Position numbers and translations under genes: made by a program. DNA of 64,000 nucleotides from Streptococcus sp. oral taxon 058 str. F0407. Lineage in GTDB: Bacteria > Bacillota > Bacilli > Lactobacillales > Streptococcaceae. Shown piece by piece: positions 19,127 through 27,746 of the stretch. Under the pieces are notes generated by a model. The model was not told where the DNA came from, did not search any database, and saw only the letters and a program-made list of their open reading frames with translations. Within the stretch, counting starts at the first letter, position 1; each line of letters starts with the position of its first letter. The DNA lies in contig NZ_JH378887.1 in NCBI RefSeq assembly GCF_000235485.1, forward strand, positions 148,562 to 212,561, written 5' to 3'.

Positions 19127-19719
19127 TGGCCTATCAAGACTATATCAACTGCTCCCGTGAAGCTTTGTTGGAAAAGATGGCAGAGCTTCTACCTGAAAAA
19201 CGCCTAACCCATTGCTTGGGCGTGGAGTGTGCAGCCATAGAACTAGCGGAGAGATTTGGAGTCGATGCCGAGAAAGCAGGTCTTGCAGGTCTCCTTCATG
19301 ACTATGCCAAAAAACTGTCAGATCAGGATTTTCTAGACTTGATTGACCGTTATCAGCTAGATCCAGACCTCAAAAACTGGGGCAATAATGTCTGGCATGG
19401 AATGGTCGGCATCTACAAGATTCAGGAAGATTTAGATTTGAAAGATCCTGAAATTTTGCGAGCCATTGAAATCCATACAGTAGGGGCTGGTCAGATGACA
19501 GACCTAGATAAGGTTATCTATGTTGCAGACTACATCGAGCACAATCGTGCTTTTCCAGGAGTGGATCAGGCGCGTGAGATTGCAAGTTTATCGCTCAATA
19601 AGGCAGTAGCCTATGAGACAGCTCGCACTGTCGAGCATTTGGCTCACCAAGGATTTCCCATCTATCCCCAAACCCTTGAAACCTATAACGCCTATGTGCA
19701 CTATTTGAAAGAGGAATAA
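19126..19719 (+). CDS. yqeK: HD-domain hydrolase YqeK (symmetrical Ap4A hydrolase family)
   Basis: A 197-residue HD-domain protein. Metal-binding HD residues are visible in [16 protein letters not shown] and [11 protein letters not shown], with later EIHTVG and DYIEHNR. Family members hydrolyse diadenosine tetraphosphate to ADP. It is translationally coupled to nadD (1-nt overlap) and abuts rsfS, which starts on the next base after its stop. Confidence 0.92.
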   Translation: MAYQDYINCSREALLEKMAELLPEKRLTHCLGVECAAIELAERFGVDAEKAGLAGLLHDYAKKLSDQDFLDLIDRYQLDPDLKNWGNNVWHGMVGIYKIQEDLDLKDPEILRAIEIHTVGAGQMTDLDKVIYVADYIEHNRAFPGVDQAREIASLSLNKAVAYETARTVEHLAHQGFPIYPQTLETYNAYVHYLKEE

Positions 19720-20073
<354 letters not shown>

Positions 20074-20079
20074 TAGATG

Positions 20080-20117
20080 AACTCAGTTGTAGTCAACTGG
20101 GTTTCTTTGCTTATTTT
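20080..20117 (+). terminator. Probable terminator after rsfS
   Basis: A 10-bp stem AACTCAGTTG / CAACTGGGTT (one G-T pair) with a 4-nt loop is followed by an imperfect T-rich stretch. Confidence 0.6.
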
Positions 20118-20289
20118 AAAAGGAATTGATGGAAAGGTGAGGGCGTTGTGTTTGGTAGATGTTGAAACTGAATACGAGCTAAAAGCTGTGAGAAAAAGAG
20201 TAACTTCCTTTGTATCTGATGATACTGTAGAAAGTTTCCTATTTTCTCTTTGCTTTTAACGCTCTTTGTATCTTAGAAAGGATTTGAAC

Positions 20290-20376
20290 CCGTCCTGTAA
20301 TTCTCGGAAAATAGACAGCCTTCCTTGGAGCTCGGCTCCATCGTCAGGCTCCTAATTTTCTATCGAATTACGGGCG
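20290..20376 (+). repeat. Long rod-like imperfect hairpin in the rsfS-yqeM gap
   Basis: The 321-bp gap (20074-20394) contains the terminator above, a stretch with no supported gene (20110-20280), and this element. It pairs CCGTCC/GGGCGG and GTAATTC/GAATTAC, then GAAAAT/ATTTTC, AGCCT/AGGCT and TGGAGC/GCTCCA around a TCG loop, with small internal loops between. It lies 18 nt before the yqeM ATG and could mask or present its translation start, or be a repeat. The sequence resembles no riboswitch I know. Confidence 0.65.
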
Positions 20377-20394
20377 GACTTGGTATTATGTTTT

Positions 20395-21135
20395 ATGGCG
20401 ACTTATGAAACCTTTGCGGCTGTTTACGATGCTGTGATGGACGATAGTTTATACGACAAATGGACGGATTTTTCACTGCGTCATTTGCCTAAGACTAAGG
20501 AGAGAAAAAAACTCTTGGAATTGGCTTGTGGGACAGGCATCCAGTCTGTGCGCTTCTCTCAGGCTGGTTTTGAAGTGACTGGACTTGACTTGAGTGCAGA
20601 TATGCTGAAGATTGCAGAGAAGAGAGCTGCTTCAGCCAAGCAAAAGATTGATTTTATTGAAGGCAATATGCTGGATTTATCCAAGGCGGGTAAATATGAT
20701 TTTGTCACGTGTTATTCGGACTCAATCTGTTACATGCAGGATGAGGTGGAAGTAGGTGACGTTTTTAAAGAAGTCTATAATGCCCTCAAGGAAGATGGTG
20801 TATTTATCTTTGATGTGCATTCGACCTACCAGACAGATGAAGTTTTTCCAGGCTATTCTTACCATGAAAATGCAGAAGATTTTGCCATGCTCTGGGATAC
20901 CTACGAGGACGCGGCACCTCACTCTATCGTGCACGAGCTGACTTTCTTTATCAAGGAAGCAGACGGCTCTTTTAGCCGACACGATGAAGTGCATGAGGAA
21001 CGGACCTATGAAGTCTTGACCTATGATATTTTGCTGGAACAGGCTGGTTTCAAGTCCTTCAAACTCCATGCGGACTTTGAGGACAAGGAGCCAACAGAAA
21101 CCAGTAAACGTTGGTTTTTTGTCGCGCAGAAGTAG
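20395..21135 (+). CDS. yqeM: Class I SAM-dependent methyltransferase, YqeM-like
   Basis: A 246-residue Rossmann-fold methyltransferase. Motif I is LLELACGTGIQS and motif II GLDLSADML; the acidic post-motif region and the late FFVAQK strand are typical. Its place after rsfS matches yqeM of the Bacillus yqe cluster; the substrate is unknown. The ATG at 20395 (MATYETFAAVYD) is chosen because family members begin there; an in-frame TTG at 20380 is possible. No good Shine-Dalgarno is seen, and the long hairpin lies just upstream. Confidence 0.87.
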   Translation: MATYETFAAVYDAVMDDSLYDKWTDFSLRHLPKTKERKKLLELACGTGIQSVRFSQAGFEVTGLDLSADMLKIAEKRAASAKQKIDFIEGNMLDLSKAGKYDFVTCYSDSICYMQDEVEVGDVFKEVYNALKEDGVFIFDVHSTYQTDEVFPGYSYHENAEDFAMLWDTYEDAAPHSIVHELTFFIKEADGSFSRHDEVHEERTYEVLTYDILLEQAGFKSFKLHADFEDKEPTETSKRWFFVAQK

Positions 21136-21144
21136 GAGAAATCT

Positions 21145-22242
21145 ATGACCATCACAGGTATTATCGCGGAGTTCAATCCTTTTCATAATGGGCACAAATA
21201 CCTGTTGGATCAGGCTGAGGGACTGAAAATCGTTGCCATGTCTGGGAATTTCATGCAGAGAGGCGAGCCTGCTATCGTTGATAAGTGGACACGGGCCCAG
21301 ATGGCACTGGAAAATGGCGCAGACTTGGTAGTGGAATTGCCCTTTTTAGTCAGTGTTCAGGCGGCAGATTTCTTTGGCCAAGGAGCTGTGCATATCTTGG
21401 CTCGGTTGGGAATTGATAGCCTCGCTTTTGGGACAGAAGAAGTTTTGGATTATCAAAAAATCGCAGATTTATACACAAATCAAGGTATAGATATGGAAAA
21501 ATTTGTGGATAATCTGCCTGACTCTCTCTCCTATCCTCAGAAAACCCAAGCCATGTGGAAGGAATTTGCTGGTCTTGATTTTTCAGGCAATACGCCCAAT
21601 CATGTCCTTGCTCTGGCCTATGCAAAGGCAGTTGCAGGACGCAACATCAAACTCCAGCCGGTTCAGCGTCAGGGAGCGGGTTACCATTCTGTGGACAAGG
21701 ATGTGGACTTCGCCTCGGCGACAGCTCTTCGCCAGCACCAGGGGGACAAAGATTTCTTAGAACGCTTTATGCCTTCTGTTGTCCTCTTTGAACAGGCCAG
21801 TAAGGTGAGCTGGAATGACTATTTTCCCTTGCTCCGCTATCAAATCTTGTCAAATCCCGACCTAACCACCATTTATCAGGTCAATCAAGAAATGGCTGTG
21901 CGCATCAAGGAAGCTATCAAAAAAGCTCAGTCTGTGGAAAACTTAGTGGAGGCTGTTGCGACCAAACGCTATACCAAGGCGCGTGTCAGACGCCTCTTGA
22001 CCTATATCCTGGTGCAGGCCAGAGAAAGTGACCTGCCAGAAGCCATTCATGTCCTTGGCTTTACCGAAAAAGGCAGACAGCATCTCAAGTCTCTGAAAGA
22101 GCAGGTCCATCTAGTCAGCCGAATTGGTAAAGAACCTTGGGATGCTATGACCCAAAAGGCAGACCAGATTTACCAACTGGGAACACCCAATCTCTCAGAG
22201 CAGAATTTCGGCAGGGTACCCATTAGAATAGAAACAAACTAA
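21145..22242 (+). CDS. tmcAL: tRNA(Met) cytidine acetate ligase (TmcAL/YlbM family)
   Basis: A 365-residue nucleotidyltransferase-like protein beginning [16 protein letters not shown], where the HxGH motif of the HIGH superfamily binds ATP. TmcAL activates acetate and acetylates the wobble cytidine (ac4C34) of elongator tRNA-Met in B. subtilis. A stretch GYHSVD and basic C-terminal helices ([12 protein letters not shown]) fit tRNA binding. It starts 9 nt after yqeM and ends at a terminator (22241-22266). Confidence 0.88.
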   Translation: MTITGIIAEFNPFHNGHKYLLDQAEGLKIVAMSGNFMQRGEPAIVDKWTRAQMALENGADLVVELPFLVSVQAADFFGQGAVHILARLGIDSLAFGTEEVLDYQKIADLYTNQGIDMEKFVDNLPDSLSYPQKTQAMWKEFAGLDFSGNTPNHVLALAYAKAVAGRNIKLQPVQRQGAGYHSVDKDVDFASATALRQHQGDKDFLERFMPSVVLFEQASKVSWNDYFPLLRYQILSNPDLTTIYQVNQEMAVRIKEAIKKAQSVENLVEAVATKRYTKARVRRLLTYILVQARESDLPEAIHVLGFTEKGRQHLKSLKEQVHLVSRIGKEPWDAMTQKADQIYQLGTPNLSEQNFGRVPIRIETN

Positions 22243-22266
22243 GTCTACTGAAAGGTAGGCTTTTTG
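22238..22266 (+). terminator. Terminator after tmcAL (copy 1 of a repeated terminator)
   Basis: An 8-bp stem AAGTCTAC / GTAGGCTT followed by T5. The 28-bp segment 22238-22265 recurs with one mismatch at 22881-22908 after yoeB. Confidence 0.85.
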
Positions 22267-22300
22267 AAATTTTTCCGAATAAATAGATCGAAAAGAAAAT

Positions 22301-22310
22301 CTTGTACAAG
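22301..22310. promoter_or_regulatory. Palindromic operator for YefM-YoeB
   Basis: A perfect 10-bp palindrome CTTGTACAAG, with the TGTACA core known from YefM operators, lies 4 bp before the -35 box of the TA operon. It is the likely site of YefM/YoeB autorepression. Confidence 0.7.
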
Positions 22311-22313
22311 TTC

Positions 22314-22342
22314 CTGACAATTTCTTTCTTTTCGTGTATAAT
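22314..22342 (+). promoter_or_regulatory. Promoter of yefM-yoeB
   Basis: -35 CTGACA (22314-22319), a 17-bp spacer and -10 TATAAT (22337-22342); the start codon follows 30 nt later. Confidence 0.8.
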
Positions 22343-22372
22343 AGTGGAAAAGAGGTAAAACGAGGTATGGTT

Positions 22373-22627
22373 ATGGAAGCAGTTCTTTACTCAACATTCC
22401 GAAATCATTTAAAGGACTACATGAAGAAGGTAAACGATGAATTTGAGCCTTTGACGGTGGTCAATAAAAATCCAGATGAGGACATTGTAGTCCTTTCAAA
22501 GAGCGAATGGGACAGTATTCAGGAAACCCTGAGAATCGCTCAAAATAAGGAGCTATCTGACAAGGTTTTGCGAGGAATGGCTCAAGTTCGTGCTGGAAGC
22601 ACTCAGGTCCATGATATTGAGGAGTGA
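22373..22627 (+). CDS. yefM: YefM-type antitoxin (Phd/YefM family)
   Basis: An 84-residue antitoxin that binds YoeB and represses the operon. The start MEAVLYSTFRNHLKDY at 22373 is chosen from GAGG 9 nt upstream and from the pneumococcal YefM N-terminus as I recall it; in-frame ATG 22367 and GTG 22334 are less likely. The N-terminal half is the Phd/YefM DNA-binding dimer fold (VVLSKSEWDSIQETL); the C-terminal tail would wrap the toxin. It is 3 nt upstream of yoeB. Confidence 0.93.
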   Translation: MEAVLYSTFRNHLKDYMKKVNDEFEPLTVVNKNPDEDIVVLSKSEWDSIQETLRIAQNKELSDKVLRGMAQVRAGSTQVHDIEE

Positions 22628-22630
22628 GGA

Positions 22631-22885
22631 ATGCTGCTCAAGTTTACAGAAGATGCCTGGGCGGATTATTGCTACTGGCAAACTCAGGACAAGAAAACGT
22701 TAAAAAGAATCAACAAACTAATCAAGGATATTCAACGAGATCCATTTACAGGAATTGGTAAACCAGAACCGCTCAAGTATGACTACCAAGGAGCTTGGTC
22801 ACGTCGTATTGATGCAGAAAATCGCTTGATTTATATGATGGATGGAGATGGCGTCGCTTTCTTGTCCTTCAAAGATCACCACTAA
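22631..22885 (+). CDS. yoeB: YoeB-type mRNA interferase toxin
   Basis: An 84-residue RelE/YoeB-family toxin that cleaves mRNA in the ribosomal A site when freed from YefM. It has the usual YoeB elements: FTEDAWADYCYWQTQDKK at the N-terminus, KPEPLKYDYQGAWSRRI and the late Arg/His/Tyr-type active residues (NRLIYMMDGD, FLSFKDHH). It ends HH where the pneumococcal protein, as I recall, ends HY, so the terminal aromatic catalytic residue is replaced by His. The stop lies inside the following terminator repeat. Confidence 0.93.
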   Translation: MLLKFTEDAWADYCYWQTQDKKTLKRINKLIKDIQRDPFTGIGKPEPLKYDYQGAWSRRIDAENRLIYMMDGDGVAFLSFKDHH

Positions 22886-22909
22886 GCCTACTGAAAGGTA
22901 GGCTTTTTT
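22881..22909 (+). terminator. Terminator after yoeB (copy 2 of a repeated terminator)
   Basis: A perfect 8-bp stem AAGCCTAC / GTAGGCTT (22884-22891 with 22898-22905) followed by T tract. It is almost identical to 22238-22265 after tmcAL, so the TA module is bracketed by direct repeats. Confidence 0.9.
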
Positions 22910-23049
22910 ATTTTAGAAAATTTAGCTAGCAAATTGAAGATAAAATTTTTTGGAGAATGTTAGATTTCCTAAGACAAAAAATAAGAAAAGAAATTTAGTA
23001 TAGCGATTACAATCTTTGTCCTTGAATCCGCTTTATAGCTCTTATTTTG

Positions 23050-23058
23050 TGGTATAAT
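23050..23058 (+). promoter_or_regulatory. Extended -10 promoter of the KAP NTPase gene
   Basis: TGGTATAAT (TATAAT at 23053-23058), 41 nt before the ATG. A GGGGG run at about 23078-23082 is somewhat far (16 nt) to serve as Shine-Dalgarno. Confidence 0.6.
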
Positions 23059-23098
23059 CATGATAATATAGATTAAAAGGGGGATATACGAAAATATA

Positions 23099-24712
23099 AT
23101 GATGAGGATTCTTAATTTTTTTCTGAATTTCAAACCATTGAAATATATGTTGAAAAGACCGTCATGGAGTAGTAATGTTAGAGTTGTTGAATGGTATAAA
23201 ATATTTATAGCTAGTATATGGGTACTGTATCTTGCACTTGAGATTGAACAATTTAAACGCTTTGCTTTACCTATCTATAAATTTATATCTAATTATAATT
23301 TTTTAAAAGATATTATTTCAATTTTGTATGAGAATCGTGTAATAATATTGTTAGCACTGACTATACTAACAATACTATTCTGGTTTTTAGACATAATTTT
23401 TAAAAAAGTTAATTATAAGAAACTGGACCCAGAGCTATTTCCGGAATATGATTTGGATGACTATCCTTATCAAACTCATCTGGTAGAGTTTTTAAATAGT
23501 CCAGACTCTATTCATAATGTATTCTGGCTGGATGGTTCTTGGGGGAGTGGGAAAACATTTTTCATAAAGACGTTTTTTGAAAATCAAATTTATAAAAAGA
23601 AAGAAATCTACTATATTTCCTGTTTTGGGATCAAAACAAGAGAGCAAGCCGAGAAAATATTGATCAATGAAATAGAAAAGCAATCAATACTCGGAAATTT
23701 GGACTTTATTCCACTTATTGGAGGAGTTTTTAAATGGTTCTTTAAAACAGTTGGAACGGATTTGATGAAGCGAGATTCTATCATTATTTTTGATGATTTT
23801 GAACGGGTTTCATATGTAGCAAAATCAGATAACCCTTCAGATGCAGCAAAATCAGATAACCCTTCAGATTACAATGATTTATTGGGTTATATTGACTATC
23901 TTTCTGAGAATAAAAAATTTAAAATTATTGTAATTTTAAACATTGAGGAAATTGGGTCAGCAAAGAAGATTATTTATAATAAATTTAAGCTAAATCATAA
24001 TCGAATGGTATCTACAGAAGAAGTCATAGATAACATTTTGAAAAAGAGTAAAATGAGAGATGATGACTTTGGAAAAATGTTATCATTGATTTTTAAAATT
24101 TATTATGTAGATATAGACGAGATAGTTATAAAAGATGACAATGAAGATTCAAAAGATGACAATGAAGATTCAAAAGTAAAAAAACCAAGTTTGAGAGAGT
24201 TCCAGAAATCATTAGAAGAACTTTCCAATATGACTGATAATAATAAGAAAGCAGACTACATTATCAATTGGATGAATGGCCGCGAGGAAACAGAGAATGT
24301 ACTTATGTCGCTTGTTAAATATTTTGAAGACAAACCGATAAATTTAGATATGGGATATCTGTATAACATCTTGGAGAGTGAACTTTATCAGTATACGATT
24401 GATAAAGAGATTCTAAATGCGATTCTGATTCTAAAAGAGGAATATTCTAGTATTGCTTCGGAAAATATTATCGAAGTTATTGATAAGAAAAAATCATATT
24501 TTGAAGAGTTGTTATATTTTTTGTGGGAAAAAGGTTCAGAAATAAAAGAATTAAGAACATTGGGGTACGAATTTGATCGAAATATTGACTTCGAATTTGA
24601 AATTTCTAAAGAATATCCTTACGAAGAATTAGAATACGATAAAGCAAAACGATATTTCGAAAAAAAGAGAAGATTTGGAGAACAATTTAAAACTAAATAT
24701 CTTTTTATTTAG
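23099..24712 (+). CDS. Membrane-anchored KAP-family P-loop NTPase
   Basis: A 537-residue protein. The N-terminus has two hydrophobic segments (about residues 35-50 and 80-100), then a P-loop domain with Walker A GSWGSGKT (about 145-152) and Walker B IIIFDDFER (about 227-235). This layout, membrane segments placed before a STAND-like NTPase, is that of the KAP family. Two in-frame tandem duplications are visible: AKSDNPSD twice (about 241-258) and KDDNEDS twice (about 346-360). The gene is more AT-rich than its neighbours and lies between the TA module and rny, so it looks acquired. Some KAP proteins act in phage defence, but the role here is not shown. Confidence 0.78.
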   Translation: MMRILNFFLNFKPLKYMLKRPSWSSNVRVVEWYKIFIASIWVLYLALEIEQFKRFALPIYKFISNYNFLKDIISILYENRVIILLALTILTILFWFLDIIFKKVNYKKLDPELFPEYDLDDYPYQTHLVEFLNSPDSIHNVFWLDGSWGSGKTFFIKTFFENQIYKKKEIYYISCFGIKTREQAEKILINEIEKQSILGNLDFIPLIGGVFKWFFKTVGTDLMKRDSIIIFDDFERVSYVAKSDNPSDAAKSDNPSDYNDLLGYIDYLSENKKFKIIVILNIEEIGSAKKIIYNKFKLNHNRMVSTEEVIDNILKKSKMRDDDFGKMLSLIFKIYYVDIDEIVIKDDNEDSKDDNEDSKVKKPSLREFQKSLEELSNMTDNNKKADYIINWMNGREETENVLMSLVKYFEDKPINLDMGYLYNILESELYQYTIDKEILNAILILKEEYSSIASENIIEVIDKKKSYFEELLYFLWEKGSEIKELRTLGYEFDRNIDFEFEISKEYPYEELEYDKAKRYFEKKRRFGEQFKTKYLFI

Positions 24713-24890
24713 GTTCTTTAAAGGCTGTGGATTTCAATTTTTTCTGATCTGTATCTGATTTTTAAAAAGAAGTAAGGGAGTTATAAGTTGTGATAGCCAA
24801 ATACGAGTAATTTAGAAAGAAAGAGGGACATCTTGGAAGATTCGTTGTCTAAAATTCGTTCGAAATAACCAAAACAACTTCAATTTGGGT

Positions 24891-24919
24891 TTGTGAAAAT
24901 CGGTTTTTTATGATAGAAT
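24891..24919 (+). promoter_or_regulatory. Promoter of rny
   Basis: -35 TTGTGA (24891-24896), a 17-bp spacer and TGATAGAAT (-10 TAGAAT 24914-24919, extended TG). The rest of 24713-24890 shows nothing recognisable. Confidence 0.65.
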
Positions 24920-24967
24920 ATTAAGGAATGTATGTCATTCGATAAACAAATTTAATGAGGTAAAAAC

Positions 24968-26581
24968 ATGGAAATCATGACCATTGCGATTGTTGTTTTT
25001 GCCGTCATCATTGGTTTAGTCATTGGATATGTCAGCATCTCAGCTAAGATGAAATCATCACAAGAGGCTGCAGAGTTGATGCTTCTAAATGCTGAACAAG
25101 AAGCAACTAATTTACGAGGACAAGCTGAGCGCGAAGCGGATTTATTGCTAAATGAAGCCAAGAGCGAAAGCAAGTCTCTTAAAAAAGAAGCACTATTGGA
25201 GGCCAAAGAGGAAGCCAGAAAATACCGTGAAGAAGTGGACGCTGAATTTAAGTCAGAACGTCAGGAACTCAAGCAAATCGAAAGTCGTTTGACGGAGAGA
25301 GCTACGAGCCTTGACCGCAAAGACGACAATTTGACGAACAAAGAAAAAACACTTGAACAAAAAGAACAAAGTATTTCTGATAGAGCAAAAAACCTTGATG
25401 CACGTGAAGAGCAATTAGAGGAAGTCGAAAGACAAAAAGAAGCTGAACTTGAACGTATCGGTTCCCTTTCCCAAGCTGAGGCTCGAGATATTATCTTGGC
25501 TCAGACAGAGGAAAATTTGACCAAGGAAATTGCTAGTCGCATTCGTGATGCTGAGCAAGAAGTTAAGGAACGTTCAGACAAGATTGCGAAAGATATCTTG
25601 GTTCAGGCTATGCAGCGTATCGCTGGTGACTATGTAGCGGAGTCAACAAACTCTACAGTTCACCTACCAGATGATACCATGAAGGGACGCATTATCGGAC
25701 GCGAAGGTCGAAATATTCGTACCTTTGAAAGTTTGACAGGGGTCGACGTGATCATCGACGATACACCGGAAGTGGTAACCTTGTCAGGATTTGATCCGAT
25801 TCGTCGTGAAATTGCTCGTATGACCATGGAAATGTTGCTCAAGGATGGCCGTATCCACCCAGCTCGTATTGAGGAGTTGGTGGAGAAAAACCGTCAAGAG
25901 ATTGACAATAAAATCCGTGAATATGGTGAGGCTGCTGCCTATGAGATTGGTGCGCCAAACCTTCATCCAGACTTGATGAAGATCATGGGACGCTTGCAGT
26001 TCCGTACTTCTTATGGACAAAATGTTTTGCGTCATTCGATTGAGGTTGCTAAGTTATCTGGTATCATCGCGAGTGAACTTGGTGAAAATGCAGCTCTTGC
26101 CCGTCGTGCTGGATTCCTTCACGACATTGGGAAAGCTATTGACCGCGAGGTTGAAGGTAGCCATGTTGAGATTGGTACGGAGTTGGCTCGTAAGTACAAG
26201 GAACACCCAGTTGTGGTGAATACGATTGCTAGCCACCACGGCGATGTCGAAGCCGAAAGCGTCATTGCAGTGATCGTTGCTGCAGCAGATGCCTTGAGTG
26301 CAGCGCGTCCAGGTGCTCGTAGTGAATCTCTTGAAAGCTATATCAAGCGTCTCCATGATTTGGAAGAAATCGCCAATGGCTTTGAAGGCGTGCAAAATAG
26401 CTTTGCCCTTCAAGCAGGACGTGAGATCCGTATCATGGTTAATCCAGGACAAATCAAAGACGACAAAGTCACAATCTTGGCTCACAAAGTTCGTGAGAAA
26501 ATTGAAAATAATCTCGATTACCCAGGAAATATCAAGGTAACCGTGATCCGCGAACTTCGTGCAGTAGATTATGCTAAATAA
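24968..26581 (+). CDS. rny: Ribonuclease Y
   Basis: Membrane-bound endoribonuclease that starts mRNA decay in Firmicutes. It has 537 residues: an N-terminal membrane helix (residues ~4-25), a long coiled coil to ~200, a KH domain ([14 protein letters not shown]) and the HD domain with [11 protein letters not shown] (about 380-390). Shine-Dalgarno GAGG lies before the ATG. It is transcribed alone, with its own promoter and a terminator after it. Confidence 0.97.
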   Translation: MEIMTIAIVVFAVIIGLVIGYVSISAKMKSSQEAAELMLLNAEQEATNLRGQAEREADLLLNEAKSESKSLKKEALLEAKEEARKYREEVDAEFKSERQELKQIESRLTERATSLDRKDDNLTNKEKTLEQKEQSISDRAKNLDAREEQLEEVERQKEAELERIGSLSQAEARDIILAQTEENLTKEIASRIRDAEQEVKERSDKIAKDILVQAMQRIAGDYVAESTNSTVHLPDDTMKGRIIGREGRNIRTFESLTGVDVIIDDTPEVVTLSGFDPIRREIARMTMEMLLKDGRIHPARIEELVEKNRQEIDNKIREYGEAAAYEIGAPNLHPDLMKIMGRLQFRTSYGQNVLRHSIEVAKLSGIIASELGENAALARRAGFLHDIGKAIDREVEGSHVEIGTELARKYKEHPVVVNTIASHHGDVEAESVIAVIVAAADALSAARPGARSESLESYIKRLHDLEEIANGFEGVQNSFALQAGREIRIMVNPGQIKDDKVTILAHKVREKIENNLDYPGNIKVTVIRELRAVDYAK

Positions 26582-26588
26582 ATAAGAA

Positions 26589-26617
26589 AGAGCAGTTGAA
26601 ATATTACTGCTTTTTTG
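26589..26617 (+). terminator. Terminator after rny
   Basis: Stem AGCAGT / ACTGCT with flanking A and T tracts just after the rny stop. Confidence 0.75.
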
Positions 26618-26649
26618 TTACACTAGATAGAAAGACTGTAGGAGGATAA

Positions 26650-27342
<693 letters not shown>

Positions 27343-27366
27343 ACTATAGGAAACAGGTACAAGCAA

Positions 27367-27681
27367 ATGATGTTAAAACCCTCTATTGATACCTTGCTAG
27401 ACAAGGTGCCATCAAAATATTCACTCGTAATCTTGGAAGCAAAACGTGCCCACGAACTAGAAGCAGGTGCGCCAGCTACTCAAGAGTTTAAGTCTGAAAA
27501 ATCAACTCTTCGCGCTTTGGAAGAAATCGAGTCAGGAAACGTTACGATTCACCCAGATCCAGAAGGAAAACGTGAAGCGGTTCGTCTCCGTATCGAAGAA
27601 GAAAAACGCCGCAAAGAAGAAGAAGAAAAGAAAATCAAAGAGCAAATCGCTAAAGAAAAAGAAGATGGTGAAAAAATTTAA
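27367..27681 (+). CDS. rpoZ: DNA-directed RNA polymerase omega subunit
   Basis: Small subunit that helps assemble beta' into RNA polymerase. It has 104 residues: the conserved core [13 protein letters not shown] ... [14 protein letters not shown] is followed by a charged helical tail of Lys/Arg/Glu (about residues 78-104), as in other streptococci. It lies 24 nt after gmk; priA follows after 65 nt. Confidence 0.95.
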   Translation: MMLKPSIDTLLDKVPSKYSLVILEAKRAHELEAGAPATQEFKSEKSTLRALEEIESGNVTIHPDPEGKREAVRLRIEEEKRRKEEEEKKIKEQIAKEKEDGEKI

Positions 27682-27746
27682 GGTTGGGGGGACTCAATCT
27701 TATTTTTTCTATTGCAAGAATTTACTGACAAGAAGGAGGTGAGAAG

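Noticed and set aside
20077-20259. A 60-codon open frame after rsfS
   Set aside because: Its start lies in the rsfS terminator, there is no Shine-Dalgarno, and the composition is not convincing; possibly a decayed fragment but no family recognised.
20281-20296. Sequence whose complement resembles a tRNA T-arm (GGTTCAAATCC)
   Set aside because: No matching T-stem, acceptor stem, anticodon arm or D-arm around it; the bases are better explained as part of the long hairpin and its flank.
20290-20394. SAM-responsive riboswitch before the methyltransferase gene
   Set aside because: The hairpin lacks the conserved core of SAM-I or the SMK box; methyltransferase context alone is not evidence.
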